39,360 nucleotides of DNA, from positions 1,555 through 40,914 of the forward strand of contig JABBOA010000002.1 of assembly GCA_019352075.1 (NCBI GenBank), read 5' to 3'. The position numbers and the translations under genes are program-made. Below the pieces are notes generated by a model. The model was not told where the DNA came from, made no database searches, and saw only the letters and a list, made by a program, of their open reading frames with translations. This document shows, one piece after another, positions 1 to 9,941 of the stretch (positions are counted from its first letter, which is position 1; the number at the start of each line of letters is the position of its first letter). This DNA comes from Acidobacteriota bacterium. GTDB lineage: Bacteria; Actinomycetota; Acidimicrobiia; Acidimicrobiales; RAAP-2.

Positions 1-12
1 CGCACGCGTTCC

Positions 13-909
13 TTAGCCACGGGTGGCCGCCAACGCCGTGACGACGTCGCGCGCCGCCTGATCGAGTTCGTCATCGCCGCAACCCAGCGGTAGTCGACAT
101 TGACCAACGGCGAAGCCGAGCGCGCGCATGGCCGCCTTGGACGGAAGTGGATTGGGGTACATTTCACTCGTTTCGAACGTGCAACTAGGGGCGAGACGCG
201 CATTGAGGACTCGCGCGGCGTTCCAGTCGCCGGCGTGCGCCGATCGAATGAGTGCCGCGAACTCGGGGGCCGCCCAGTGAGCGGCCACCGACACTAAGCC
301 CACCGCGCCGATGGCGAGGAAGGGCAACAACATTGCGTCGTCGCCACTGTACAGGTCCAGGGCCTCTCCCAGCTCGGCCTTGGTCGCCGCGGCCGATACC
401 AGGTCCGACGAAGCATCCTTCAGGGCTACGACGTTGGCGTGCGAACGCACCACCTGCACCGTGGTCGCCGTCGCGACCTTGCGTCCGGTGCGCACCGGGA
501 TGTCGTAAAGCATCAGCGGCAACGGCGTGGACGACGCGATGGCGCCGAAGTGCGCGGCAATGCCGCGTTGACTCGGGCGCGCGTACGCGGGGGTCGTGGC
601 CAGTACTCCCGCGACGCCCGTCGCGGCGACCCTGGAGGTCAGCGCGACCGAGTGCGCCGTGTCCGACGACGAGGTCCCCGCCAGAACCGGGACGGTCACT
701 GCCTCAGCGACGGCGGCGAACAGGTCGAGTTTCTCCCTATCGGACAACGAGGAACCCTCGCCGGTCGAACCGGCGACGACCAACGCGTCGTTGCCCTGGG
801 CGATCAAGTAGCGAGCGACGTCCCGTGCGGCGTCGAGGGCCAGCGAGCCGCTTTCCTCGAAGGGGGTGACCATCGCGGTCAACAGAAATCCGAAACGCGG
901 CGCGACCAT
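13..909 (-). CDS. dapA: 4-hydroxy-tetrahydrodipicolinate synthase
   Basis: 298-aa ORF; DapA motifs VVAGSTGEGSSLSDREK, GVLATTPAYARPSQRGI, PLMLYDIPVRTG, ALKDASSD; directly downstream of dapB. Confidence 0.95.
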   Translation of the reverse strand: MVAPRFGFLLTAMVTPFEESGSLALDAARDVARYLIAQGNDALVVAGSTGEGSSLSDREKLDLFAAVAEAVTVPVLAGTSSSDTAHSVALTSRVAATGVAGVLATTPAYARPSQRGIAAHFGAIASSTPLPLMLYDIPVRTGRKVATATTVQVVRSHANVVALKDASSDLVSAAATKAELGEALDLYSGDDAMLLPFLAIGAVGLVSVAAHWAAPEFAALIRSAHAGDWNAARVLNARLAPSCTFETSEMYPNPLPSKAAMRALGFAVGQCRLPLGCGDDELDQAARDVVTALAATRG

Positions 910-950
910 CCCACGAAGTTACCAGCGTTGCGCGCGACCCTCGAGCCACC

Positions 951-1721
951 TCAGGCAATCAGGTCGTCGATCCCCCAGGTGAAACCGGGTGTTGCGTCCA
1001 CGTGGTTCACCGCGATGGCCACACCCTGGACGAAGCTGACCCGGTCGTAGGAGTCGTGTCGGATGGTGAGCCCCTCACCCGCGCCACCGAAGAGGACCTC
1101 CTGGTGCGCCACGAGACCCGGCAGGCGCACCGAATGTATGCGCACGCCACCCCCGGCGTCCGCGCCCCGAGCACCTTCGAGGGCGACCCGTCGCGTCGGG
1201 TCCTCGGGCGTGACGCGTCCGGCCGCGCGGCGAGCGTCATTGATGTGCGCCGCCGTCGCGATCGAGGTGCCCGAGGGCGCATCAACCTTTCGATCGTGAT
1301 GCAGTTCGATGATCTCCACACGCTCGAAATAGGGTGCCGCCATGGCCGCGAAGCGTTCGCTCAACACCGCCCCGAGGGAGAAATTGGACGCCATGACGAC
1401 GCCCGTCGCTGCGGCGGCGACTTCGACGTGGGACTGTTGGACGTCGCTGAGACCCGTGGTACCGATCACCAGACCGCGACGGTGGCGCGCGCACCACTGC
1501 GCGCTGGTGACCACCGAATCGGGCTGGGAGAAGTCCACCACCACGTCGACTTCCGACGGTGCCACCCGTTCGAGAGAGGTGAAGTGCGAACCACCGAAGA
1601 GGCGCGCGGGCTCACGAAGGTCCACCATCGCGCTCACGACCAAACCGTCGACGAGATTCAGATTCTCGGCGAGAGCCTGGCCCATACGGCCCGCGGCGCC
1701 GACCATGGCGATTCTCTTCAC
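951..1721 (-). CDS. dapB: 4-hydroxy-tetrahydrodipicolinate reductase
   Basis: KRIAMVGAAGRMG Rossmann motif, ELHHDRKVDAPSGTS. ORF track opens at the GTG at 1724; the adjacent GTG at 1721 is the better start by homology and by distance to a -10-like TAGGGT. Confidence 0.94.
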   Translation of the reverse strand: MKRIAMVGAAGRMGQALAENLNLVDGLVVSAMVDLREPARLFGGSHFTSLERVAPSEVDVVVDFSQPDSVVTSAQWCARHRRGLVIGTTGLSDVQQSHVEVAAAATGVVMASNFSLGAVLSERFAAMAAPYFERVEIIELHHDRKVDAPSGTSIATAAHINDARRAAGRVTPEDPTRRVALEGARGADAGGGVRIHSVRLPGLVAHQEVLFGGAGEGLTIRHDSYDRVSFVQGVAIAVNHVDATPGFTWGIDDLIA

Positions 1722-1767
1722 CACCTCACCCTACCGGTCCTGCGCGCCACCCGAGGGCCGGGGTGAC

Positions 1768-1816
1768 GCACCGAGGCCCGCCGCCCGACGCGGGGTCGGA
1801 CGGCGGGCCTCGGTGC
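1768..1816 (-). terminator. Hairpin downstream of pnp without a T-tract
   Basis: Perfect 16-bp inverted repeat gcaccgaggcccgccg (1768-1783) / cggcgggcctcggtgc (1801-1816), beginning 6 nt past the pnp stop. Confidence 0.75.
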
Positions 1817-1821
1817 AGTGC

Positions 1822-4305
1822 CTAACGACGACGCGGGCGCGGTCCGCGACGGTTCCCGCCATCATTCTCGGAGAACGAGGGACCGCCAGGTCCCAGATCA
1901 CCGATCTCGTCGGCCAACTCCGCTTCGAAGGCGGCCTCGAAACTTGAACTCGGGACGGAGGGCGCTGGCGCGCGCGACGGTCGCTCCGCACGCTCGGTGC
2001 GCTCACGACCACCTCGGTCCCCTCGGTCACTGCGCTCACCACGGTCACTGCGCTCACGACCACCACGGTCACCACGGTCACCACGGTCGCGCGGGGAGTC
2101 CTCGACCACCACGTCGGCGTACTCGCCCGCGAGTGACAGCGACACCTTGCCCTGGGGATCGATGTCGTCGACCCTGACCTCGAACGCTTGACCGAGTTCG
2201 ACAACGTCCTCGACCTGACCGATGCGCTTACCCCCATTGAGCGGTGACATCTTGGAGATGTGCAAGAGTCCGTCGCGACCCGGCAGGATGCTCACGAAGG
2301 CGCCGAACTTGGCGATGTTGACGACGCGACCCTGATAGACGGCGCCGATTTCGGCGGTGGGGGGATCGAGGATCAGCGATATCCGACGCTTGGCCTCTTC
2401 GACCGCACGGCCGTCCTTGGCCCCGATCGTGACCGTGCCGACGACGCCGTCGTCGTCGACCGCGATGTCCGCACCCGTCTCCTGCTGGAGGGTGTTGATG
2501 ACCTTGCCCTTGGGTCCAATGACCTCACCGATCTTGTCAATCGGAATCTCGATCGACACGATCTTGGGCGCGACGGCCGCGACCTCACTGCGGGGTTCGC
2601 TGATCGTTGACGTGATGACGTCGAGGATGGCCAGACGCGCCTCCTTGGCCTGGTGCAGCGCCTTAGCGAGAACGTCCGCGGGCAAGCCATCGATCTTGGT
2701 GTCGAGTTGCAACGCGGTGACCGCGTCCGCGGTACCGGCAACCTTGAAGTCCATGTCGCCGAAGGCGTCCTCGGCCCCCAGGATGTCGGTGAGCGTCGAG
2801 TACACGCCGTCCTCGTAGACGAGGCCCATCGCGATGCCCGCCACCGGTGCCTTGATGGGCACACCGGCGGCCATCAACGAGAGCGTCGAACCACAGACCG
2901 AGGCCATCGACGTCGAACCGTTGGACTGCAGGACGTCAGAGACGACGCGCAGGGTGTACGAGAACTCCTGCTCACTGGGCAGCACCGGCACCAGCGCGCG
3001 CTCGGCGAGCATGCCGTGACCGATTTCGCGACGCTTGGGGGCGCCCACGCGACCCGTCTCACCCACCGAATACGGCGGGAAGTTGTAGTGGTGCATGTAA
3101 CGGCGGAACTCGTCGGGGGTGATCGAATCGATCTGCTGCCTCATGCGCGGCATCCCGAGGGTCGTGACGTTGACCACCTGGGTCTCGCCGCGCTGGAACA
3201 GCGCCGAGCCGTGGGTCATGGGGAACAGGTCGATCGCGGCCGAGAGGGGCCGGATCTCGGAAGAGCTACGTCCGTCGATGCGCACGCCCTCGGCGGTGAT
3301 GCGCTTGCGCACGATCCTCTTGGTGATGGACTTGACCGCGGCCTTGACCTCGCTCAGACGATCGGCGAACTCGGGGAGCTGGTCGATGATGGACTTGGTC
3401 GCCACGTCCAGCGCCTCGCTGCGCGCAGTCTTGGTCGTCAGCTTGTTGGCCTCGGCCAGCGCCGCCTCACCCACCTCGCTCACGCGGGCCAGCACGTCGT
3501 CCTGGTAGTCATTGAACGCCTTGTACTCGATCATCGCAATCTCGCCACGCTGGGCGACGAACTCGCGCACCAATTCACGCTGCAGATTGATCGCCTCACG
3601 GATCCACAACTTCGACGCCTCCAGACCAGCCGCCAGGACCTCTTCGGAGACCTTGGGGGCGCCATCGGCGTACATCTCGAAGGAACCCTCGGTGCCGCCC
3701 GCTTCCACCATCATGATGGCGATGTCGGACTCGACCGAGTCCTCCAGCGCCCGACCGGCGACCACGAGTTCGAAGGTGGCGGCGTCGCCCTCGGCGAACG
3801 TCGGGTGCGGCGCCCACACGCCCTCAGTGGTGTACGCCAAGCGAACGGCGCCGATGGGGCCGTCGAAGGGGATCCCTGAGATCATCAATGCGGCCGATGC
3901 CGCGTTGATCGCGAGGATGTCGTGCGGATTCTCCTGGTCGGCGCTGAACACGGTCCCGACCACTTGGACCTCGTTGCGAAAGCCCTTGGGGAACGAGGGG
4001 CGTAGCGGTCGGTCGATGAGTCGACAGATCAGCACTGCCTGGTCCGAGATCTTGCCCTCGCGACGGAAGAACGAACCGGGGATCTTGCCAGCCGCGTAGG
4101 CCCGCTCCTCGATGTCGACGGTCAGGGGGAAGAAATCGATACCTTCGCGCACCGTGCGCGCGGCGGCGACGGTGGCGAGCAGGACGGTGTCACCCAATCG
4201 GGCGAGCACGGCTCCGTCGGCGAGTTGGGCCAAGTGGCCCGCCTCGAAACTCAGGGTCTTGTCAGTGCCCGTGATGGGACTGCTTACGCGGATTGCGTCA
4301 GTCAT
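1822..4305 (-). CDS. pnp: Polyribonucleotide nucleotidyltransferase (PNPase)
   Basis: 827 aa; duplicated RNase PH core, KH segment IGEVIGPKGKVINTLQQETGADI, S1 domain GAVYQGRVVNIAKFGAFVSILPGRDGLLHISKM; located after rpsO. Confidence 0.97.
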   Translation of the reverse strand: MTDAIRVSSPITGTDKTLSFEAGHLAQLADGAVLARLGDTVLLATVAAARTVREGIDFFPLTVDIEERAYAAGKIPGSFFRREGKISDQAVLICRLIDRPLRPSFPKGFRNEVQVVGTVFSADQENPHDILAINAASAALMISGIPFDGPIGAVRLAYTTEGVWAPHPTFAEGDAATFELVVAGRALEDSVESDIAIMMVEAGGTEGSFEMYADGAPKVSEEVLAAGLEASKLWIREAINLQRELVREFVAQRGEIAMIEYKAFNDYQDDVLARVSEVGEAALAEANKLTTKTARSEALDVATKSIIDQLPEFADRLSEVKAAVKSITKRIVRKRITAEGVRIDGRSSSEIRPLSAAIDLFPMTHGSALFQRGETQVVNVTTLGMPRMRQQIDSITPDEFRRYMHHYNFPPYSVGETGRVGAPKRREIGHGMLAERALVPVLPSEQEFSYTLRVVSDVLQSNGSTSMASVCGSTLSLMAAGVPIKAPVAGIAMGLVYEDGVYSTLTDILGAEDAFGDMDFKVAGTADAVTALQLDTKIDGLPADVLAKALHQAKEARLAILDVITSTISEPRSEVAAVAPKIVSIEIPIDKIGEVIGPKGKVINTLQQETGADIAVDDDGVVGTVTIGAKDGRAVEEAKRRISLILDPPTAEIGAVYQGRVVNIAKFGAFVSILPGRDGLLHISKMSPLNGGKRIGQVEDVVELGQAFEVRVDDIDPQGKVSLSLAGEYADVVVEDSPRDRGDRGDRGGRERSDRGERSDRGDRGGRERTERAERPSRAPAPSVPSSSFEAAFEAELADEIGDLGPGGPSFSENDGGNRRGPRPRRR
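2001..2092 (-). repeat. Degenerate codon repeat encoding the Arg/Gly/Asp-rich PNPase C-terminal tail
   Basis: Repeated cgg/tca/cca triplets; minus-strand translation DRGDRGDRGGRERSDRGERSDRGDRGGRERTER. Confidence 0.8.
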
Positions 4306-4320
4306 GGAATTGCTCCTTAT

Positions 4321-4361
4321 GCGGTTAGCAACACTCCGCCCGGATCCCAGTGAGCAACCGC
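4321..4361 (-). promoter_or_regulatory. Candidate stem-loop in the pnp 5' leader
   Basis: gcggtt...cact / agtg...aaccgc(c): outer 6-bp and inner 4-bp stems with an asymmetric internal loop, about 15 nt upstream of the pnp start and adjacent to AAGGAG. Confidence 0.45.
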
Positions 4362-4412
4362 CGCCTGACGCGACTGTTCTCCACTGGCCTCCGAGGTCTC
4401 GGATGTGTTGAT

Positions 4413-4433
4413 CACGTCGACGGCGTCGACGTG
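4413..4433 (-). terminator. Hairpin following rpsO
   Basis: Perfect cacgtcgac-ggc-gtcgacgtg, starting 7 nt past the rpsO stop; no T-tract. Confidence 0.5.
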
Positions 4434-4439
4434 GACCGG

Positions 4440-4697
4440 TTAGCGACGAATGCCGAGACGACCGATCAACTCGCGATAACGCTCCACGTTGCCACGCTGC
4501 ACGTAATCGAGCAGGCGGCGGCGCTGGCCAATGAGCTTCATGAGTCCGCGGCGGGTGTGGTGATCGCCCTTGTGAACCTTGAGATGCTCGGTGAGGTGCG
4601 AGATCCGGTCCGTCAGGATCGCGATTTGGACCTCGGGCGAGCCCGTGTCCGTTGCGTGAGCCTGATAGTCCTTGATGATCTGCTGCTTCTCAGCCAT
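4440..4697 (-). CDS. rpsO: 30S ribosomal protein S15
   Basis: [66 protein letters not shown]...; ORF track start (4754) trimmed to the canonical start. Confidence 0.97.
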   Translation of the reverse strand: MAEKQQIIKDYQAHATDTGSPEVQIAILTDRISHLTEHLKVHKGDHHTRRGLMKLIGQRRRLLDYVQRGNVERYRELIGRLGIRR

Positions 4698-4787
4698 AGA
4701 GTTTTGCCTTATGAGTCGGGGGTCCCGTTGCGAGCCGCCAACTGAACGACTCACACAATCAGCGTCGCTGACCGAACCTCTAGCCTA
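4698..4787 (-). promoter_or_regulatory. rpsO promoter and structured leader
   Basis: -10-like TAGGCT (4782-4787) overlapping the ribF stop; leader with TCAGC-gac-GCTGA and a 7-bp TGAGTCG/CGACTCA stem (4712-4718/4747-4753) next to the SD-like AAGG. Confidence 0.45.
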
Positions 4788-5730
4788 GCAGGACCGAGGA
4801 CGTGGGACTGAACTTCTCGAAGATTTCGAGACTTCGGGCCACGTCGCGCCCCATCTGGACGACGAGTTCCTCGAGGGTGGCGAAGGACGCCTCGCCGCGG
4901 AGTCGCTCCAAGAAGGCGACGTCGAGGCGTTGACCGTAGAGATCCCCCTCGAATCCGGGGAGATGCACCTCCACCAGGAGGGCGCCGTCCTCGTAGAACT
5001 GGGGCCGCGTCCCCACCGAGACGGCTCCGCATCGCCACTGACCGGACTCCAGGCGCACGGCGCCGGCGTAGACGCCCAGCGCCGGTAGTTGCTGGCGCTC
5101 CCCCGTGCCCACGTTCGCCGTCGCGAAGCCGATCTCACGTCCGCGCGCGTCACCGTGCACGACGGTGCCGCGCAGGACGAACGCCCGCCCCAGGATCTCC
5201 GCGGCCGCCGCCACGTCGCCCGCCGCGAGGCGCGCGCGCACCGCCGAAGAGCTGAAACGGCTCACGTCACCGTAGGTCGACGAGGCGTGGACGCGGAAAC
5301 CGTGACGGTCCCCCTCGCGCACGAGCAGCGCGATGTCGCCTTCGCGGTCGCGACCGAAGTGCACGTCGTCGCCCACCACCAGATCGATCACGCCCAGCTG
5401 ACGCACGAGCACGCGCTCCACGAACGACGCCGCCGACTCCCCCGCCGCGACGTGGTCGAAGCCCATGAGGCCGACCTGTTCGACACCGAGCTGCTCCAGC
5501 CCCTCGAGGCGCTGGTCGATGGTGCCGATCAGCAGCGGCGCCGTCGACGGGGACAGGACCAGCGCCGGGTGCGGATCGAAGGTGACGACGCTGGCGTGGG
5601 CGCCGCGTTCGTGGGCCCGACGCACGACCTCGGCGATGAGGGCCTGGTGGCCCCGGTGCAGTCCGTCGAACACCCCGAACGCCACGGCGCTCGGTCGCAC
5701 CAGTTCGGTGTCGAAATGGCTGAGCCTCAC
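4780..5730 (-). CDS. ribF: Bifunctional riboflavin kinase/FAD synthetase
   Basis: [44 protein letters not shown]; downstream of truB. Confidence 0.95.
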   Translation of the reverse strand: MRLSHFDTELVRPSAVAFGVFDGLHRGHQALIAEVVRRAHERGAHASVVTFDPHPALVLSPSTAPLLIGTIDQRLEGLEQLGVEQVGLMGFDHVAAGESAASFVERVLVRQLGVIDLVVGDDVHFGRDREGDIALLVREGDRHGFRVHASSTYGDVSRFSSSAVRARLAAGDVAAAAEILGRAFVLRGTVVHGDARGREIGFATANVGTGERQQLPALGVYAGAVRLESGQWRCGAVSVGTRPQFYEDGALLVEVHLPGFEGDLYGQRLDVAFLERLRGEASFATLEELVVQMGRDVARSLEIFEKFSPTSSVLLG

Positions 5731-6617
5731 GCGGCGTTCTCCGGGGTCAACACGATCTCGGGCTTCCAGAGTTCGCCGCGGCGTCGCAGGACGCCGACCA
5801 GCGCGCCGGTGACGTCGAAGGCGGCAATCTCCGCGAGCGCGAAGGACTCGTCCAACGCCACCCGCTGGCCCACGCGCATCTTGGCCACTTGGCTCGCGTC
5901 GAGGACCGTTCGCTCCAGGCCTTGGACGAGGTGCGACGGCGGCTCCAGCGCCGTCACCACGTCCGTGAGGGACGCCAATTGCGCCAGTGTGCGCGCATCG
6001 TCCACCTCGTGCGCACCGCTGGAGATACGTCGCAACGCTGTCAGATGCCCCACGGTGCCCATCTTCTCAGACAAGTCGCTGAGCAGGACACGGACGTACG
6101 TCCCGACCGAGCAGGTCACGTCGAAGCGCCACCGGTCGGGCACGTCGGTCGCCGCCAGCGCGAAACGCTCGATCACGATCTCGCGCGGTGCGCGTTCGAC
6201 CTCGACACCCTCGCGGGCCAGTTCGTGTAGTCGTCGACCGCCCACCTTGAGCGCCGACACCATGGGGGGTACCTGGCTCTGGCGGCCGATCATCGTAGCC
6301 GCGAGGGCGTTGATCCGCGCCAGGTCGACGTCCGGCACGCCGGCCACCGCGGTCACCGTCCCGTCGGCGTCGAGCGAGTCGGTGGCCACCCCGAGGCGAA
6401 CTTCACCGGTGTAGCGCTTCACCTGGTCCTGGGCGAAACGCAGCAATCGAGTCGAGGGCCCCACCGCGACCAGCAACAGACCCGTCGCCATCGGATCCAA
6501 CGTCCCCGCGTGCCCGACGCGGCGCTCACCGAACAACTTGCGCACCTGCGCCACCACGTCATGGCTCGTGAGCCCGCCGTGCTTGTCGATCAGCAGCAGG
6601 CCACTACTCGTCGTCAT
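5727..6617 (-). CDS. truB: tRNA pseudouridine(55) synthase
   Basis: GLLLIDKHGGLTSHDVV, VGHAGTLDPMATGLLLVAVG; GTGA overlap with ribF. Confidence 0.95.
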   Translation of the reverse strand: MTTSSGLLLIDKHGGLTSHDVVAQVRKLFGERRVGHAGTLDPMATGLLLVAVGPSTRLLRFAQDQVKRYTGEVRLGVATDSLDADGTVTAVAGVPDVDLARINALAATMIGRQSQVPPMVSALKVGGRRLHELAREGVEVERAPREIVIERFALAATDVPDRWRFDVTCSVGTYVRVLLSDLSEKMGTVGHLTALRRISSGAHEVDDARTLAQLASLTDVVTALEPPSHLVQGLERTVLDASQVAKMRVGQRVALDESFALAEIAAFDVTGALVGVLRRRGELWKPEIVLTPENAA

Positions 6618-6963
6618 GACGCTGTCGGCGCAGGACGTCCTCGACGGCGTTGCCGCTCGCGATGGCCGGATCGGCGACGAAGGTCAGTTTGGGCGTGCGC
6701 TTGAGCCGGGTCTGCGCGTTGACCGAACCCTGGATCTGCGCGCGGCGTTGCTCGAGCGCCGCCGCGCGCTCGTCGTCCAGCGAATCCAAGTACACCATCG
6801 CCTGGCGAAGGTCGGCCGTCGTCTCGACGCCCGTCACGGTCAAGAATCCCAACCGCTCATCGACGTCGCCCAAGCGCAGGATCTCCTCGGAGATGACCTC
6901 GCGAAGTATCTGGTTGACCCGTGCCGAACGCGGGTAGGGATGGTGACTCGAGGAATGGGCCAT
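6604..6963 (-). CDS. rbfA: Ribosome-binding factor A
   Basis: RVNQILREVISEEILRLGD..., 119 aa; canonical position between infB and truB. Confidence 0.93.
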   Translation of the reverse strand: MAHSSSHHPYPRSARVNQILREVISEEILRLGDVDERLGFLTVTGVETTADLRQAMVYLDSLDDERAAALEQRRAQIQGSVNAQTRLKRTPKLTFVADPAIASGNAVEDVLRRQRHDDE

Positions 6964-6966
6964 GGG

Positions 6967-9633
6967 TTAGGCCGTTCGCGGAATCTCGCGCTCTTCGAAC
7001 GTCTCGATGATGTCGCCGTCCTTGAGGTCCTGGTAATCCGAGAGTCCGATGCCGCACTCGAAGCCCGACTGCACCTCTCGCGCGTCGTCCTTGAAACGGC
7101 GCAGGGAGGTGATCGAACCCTTCCAGATGATGGTGCCCTCGCGCAAGAATCGCACCTTGGAACCGCGGGTGATGACGCCCTCTCGAACGAAGCAACCGGC
7201 GATCGCGCCGATCTTGGGTACGCGGAAAACTTCGCGAACTTCGGCCTCCCCGGTGACCACTTCCTCGTAGACCGGTGAGAGCAAACCGAGCATCGCCGCC
7301 TCGATCTCCTCGATGAGTTTGTAGATGATCTCGTAAGTGCGGATCTCCACGCCCTCGGACTCGGCGAGTTCGCGACTACGCCGGTCGGGGCGCACGTTGA
7401 ACCCGATGATGGTGGCGGTCGACGCCTTGGCCAATTGCACGTCGTTCTCGGTGATGCCCCCCACGCCACGGTGCACGATGACCAGCTTGACGTCGTCGCG
7501 TTCGAGCTTGCGCAACGATTCGGTGCACGCTTCGAGCGAGCCTTGCACGTCGGCCTTCAAGACGACGTTGAGCGTCGCTGTCTCACCGCGCTGGATCTGC
7601 TCGAAGAGGTCTTCGAGTCGCGCGCCCGACGCCGACGCCACCGGTTGGTGGCCGACCAAACGCACTCGTTGTGCCCGCGCCTCGGCGAGCGAGCGGGCGT
7701 TGCCCAGGTCCTGGGCGACGCGCATCTCGTCGCCCGCGAACGGCGGTTCCGAGAAGCCGAGGATCTGCACGGGTGTCGAGGGACCCGCGGACTTGATCTG
7801 CTTGCCCTGGTCGTTGATGAGAGCCTTCACCTTGCCGAAGGCCGCCCCGGCGACCACCGGGTCACCGACGCGCAACAGACCTGACTGCACCATTACGGTG
7901 GCCACGGGACCGCGCCCCACCTCGAGGTTCGCTTCGAGGACCGTCCCCGTCGCACGACCGGTGGGCCGTGCGGTGAGTTCGGCGAGCTCGGCCACGAGGA
8001 GCACCTGCTCGAGCAAGTCCTCGATGCCGAGTCCCTGCAAGGCGGATATCTCGACGGTGATGGTGTCGCCGCCCCACTTCTCGGGTACCAGACCGTGCTC
8101 ACTCAACTGCTGCAGGACCCGATCAGGATTGGCGTCCTCCTTGTCAATCTTGTTGACCGCGACGATGATCGGCACGTCGGCGGCCTTGGCGTGATTGATG
8201 GCCTCCACCGTCTGGGGCATCACGCCGTCGTCGGCGGCCACCACCAAGATGACGATGTCGGTCACCTTGGCCCCACGCGCGCGCATGGCGGTGAAGGCCT
8301 CGTGACCCGGGGTGTCGAGGAACGCGATGGACTTGCCGTGCCACAGCACCTGGTAGGCACCGATGTGCTGGGTGATGCCACCGGCTTCTCCCGCCACCAC
8401 ATTGGTCTTGCGGATCCGGTCCAGCAATTTGGTCTTGCCGTGGTCGACGTGACCCATGACGGTCACCACCGGCGGACGCGTGGTGGTCGCGATGTCTTCG
8501 TCCATATCCTCTTCGTCGAAGAAACGCGCCAGGAGCGCCGCCTCTTGCTGCTCACCCGGGTCGACCAGCTTCACCGAGGCACCGACTTCCGCGGCGTAGA
8601 GCTCGATCATGTCGTCGCTGAGTCCCTGGACCGCGGTCACGATCTCTCCCTGGAGGAAGAGGAATCGGATGATGTCCGCCGCCGAACGGTTCAGCTTGGG
8701 GCCGACGTCCTTCGCGGTGGAACCGCGCTCGATGATGATGTCACCCTCGGGCACCGGTGCCGAACTCGGCTGCCAGGTCGTCATTTGGGTCGGCTCGAGC
8801 TCCTCGACGTTACGACGGCGACGTCGCGTGGTCTTACGCTGAGAACCGCGCGGTCCGCCCGATCCACGATTCGCGGGTCCACCGCGACCCGGTCCCGACG
8901 CGGGGGCGCCCGTCGTCGAACCCGGGCGCGCACCGAATCCGCCACCACCGGGACGAGACGGCCCACCCGTGCGTGCGGGCCCTCCGGTCGAGGGTCGCGC
9001 ACTCATCGGGCGAGGCGAGCCAGTGCCGGGGCGACTCGAGGGCGCACCGCCGGGGCCACCCGGACGACGCATGCCCGGCGGGGGTGGGATCGGACGACCC
9101 GAGGGACTCATCGGGCGTCCGGGCGGCGGCGGGATTGGACGCCCACTCTGCGACAGCGGCGGGCGATTCGCCGCGGGGGCTTCGGCGCCGTCGCCGGTGG
9201 GTCGCTGCGTGGGTCGGATGGTGGTGGGTCCTTCGCTCGGCGTCACGCGCGGCGCGGGCGGCTTGGGCGCCACCGCGGGACGACTGCGAACGACGCGCGG
9301 CGCCTCCGCGGCGGGCGCGGGCGACTCCTCGACCACCGACGTCGTGGCGACCGCGGGTGCGGGCGTCGCGGGGACGTGCACCTCGGCCGGCTCGGCCGGC
9401 GTCGACTTAGCGGGACGGGCACCCTTGGCCCTGGTCGGCTCCTCGGGCGCCACTTCACGACGAAGGCCCTCATTGTCGACCTTGCGACGGATGCGGTCGG
9501 CCTGGGCGTCCTCAATGGAGGCGGACGGACTCGAGGCCCCAATGCCCAACGTCTGGGCGAGCGCGAGCAACTCCTTGCTCGTCAGACCAAGCTCTTTCGA
9601 GAGCTCGTGTACCCGGATCTTCTTCTGCGCCAA
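6967..9633 (-). CDS. infB: Translation initiation factor IF-2
   Basis: [40 protein letters not shown]; Pro/Gly/Arg-rich linker. Probable TTG start at 9633 ([15 protein letters not shown]) with SD-like AGGGAA; the ORF track opens at 9672. Confidence 0.95.
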   Translation of the reverse strand: MAQKKIRVHELSKELGLTSKELLALAQTLGIGASSPSASIEDAQADRIRRKVDNEGLRREVAPEEPTRAKGARPAKSTPAEPAEVHVPATPAPAVATTSVVEESPAPAAEAPRVVRSRPAVAPKPPAPRVTPSEGPTTIRPTQRPTGDGAEAPAANRPPLSQSGRPIPPPPGRPMSPSGRPIPPPPGMRRPGGPGGAPSSRPGTGSPRPMSARPSTGGPARTGGPSRPGGGGFGARPGSTTGAPASGPGRGGPANRGSGGPRGSQRKTTRRRRRNVEELEPTQMTTWQPSSAPVPEGDIIIERGSTAKDVGPKLNRSAADIIRFLFLQGEIVTAVQGLSDDMIELYAAEVGASVKLVDPGEQQEAALLARFFDEEDMDEDIATTTRPPVVTVMGHVDHGKTKLLDRIRKTNVVAGEAGGITQHIGAYQVLWHGKSIAFLDTPGHEAFTAMRARGAKVTDIVILVVAADDGVMPQTVEAINHAKAADVPIIVAVNKIDKEDANPDRVLQQLSEHGLVPEKWGGDTITVEISALQGLGIEDLLEQVLLVAELAELTARPTGRATGTVLEANLEVGRGPVATVMVQSGLLRVGDPVVAGAAFGKVKALINDQGKQIKSAGPSTPVQILGFSEPPFAGDEMRVAQDLGNARSLAEARAQRVRLVGHQPVASASGARLEDLFEQIQRGETATLNVVLKADVQGSLEACTESLRKLERDDVKLVIVHRGVGGITENDVQLAKASTATIIGFNVRPDRRSRELAESEGVEIRTYEIIYKLIEEIEAAMLGLLSPVYEEVVTGEAEVREVFRVPKIGAIAGCFVREGVITRGSKVRFLREGTIIWKGSITSLRRFKDDAREVQSGFECGIGLSDYQDLKDGDIIETFEEREIPRTA

Positions 9634-9678
9634 AACATTCCCTTGCTTCGTGTGCTCGCAGTCCGCAAGCACAATTCT

Positions 9679-9936
9679 CTATTCTTCCACAACTACAACA
9701 GTTTTCGAGCGCCGCACCATCTCGCTCAGCGCGACGGCGTCGTTTTCGTCGAGAGCGCACCTCAGGGCCCGCGACGCCCGCGCCGGATTGACCCCCGCCG
9801 CGCACTCACCCTCGCGGCACCACCAGACCCCGCGACCAGCGCCGTGACCGAGGTACCATCCCGTTCGCGGTGAACGACCCGCGCGCTGCAGATCGGTCCC
9901 TGGACGGCGTTGACGACACACCACGCAGGTCCTCAC
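9679..9936 (-). CDS. ylxR: YlxR/RnpM family (DUF448) RNA-binding protein
   Basis: MRTCVVCRQRRPGTDLQR...GRGVWWCREGEC; between nusA and infB. Confidence 0.88.
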   Translation of the reverse strand: MRTCVVCRQRRPGTDLQRAGRSPRTGWYLGHGAGRGVWWCREGECAAGVNPARASRALRCALDENDAVALSEMVRRSKTVVVVEE

Positions 9937-9941
9937 CGGGA

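Noticed and set aside
2653-3879. 408-aa plus-strand ORF opposite pnp (similar cases at 5089-6414, 12981-14312 and 28813-30048)
   Set aside because: GC-driven antisense ORFs, Arg/His/Gly-rich, no motifs.
8095-9873. 592-aa plus-strand ORF opposite infB
   Set aside because: Arg/His-rich low-complexity translation without domains; mirrors the high-GC third codon positions of infB.
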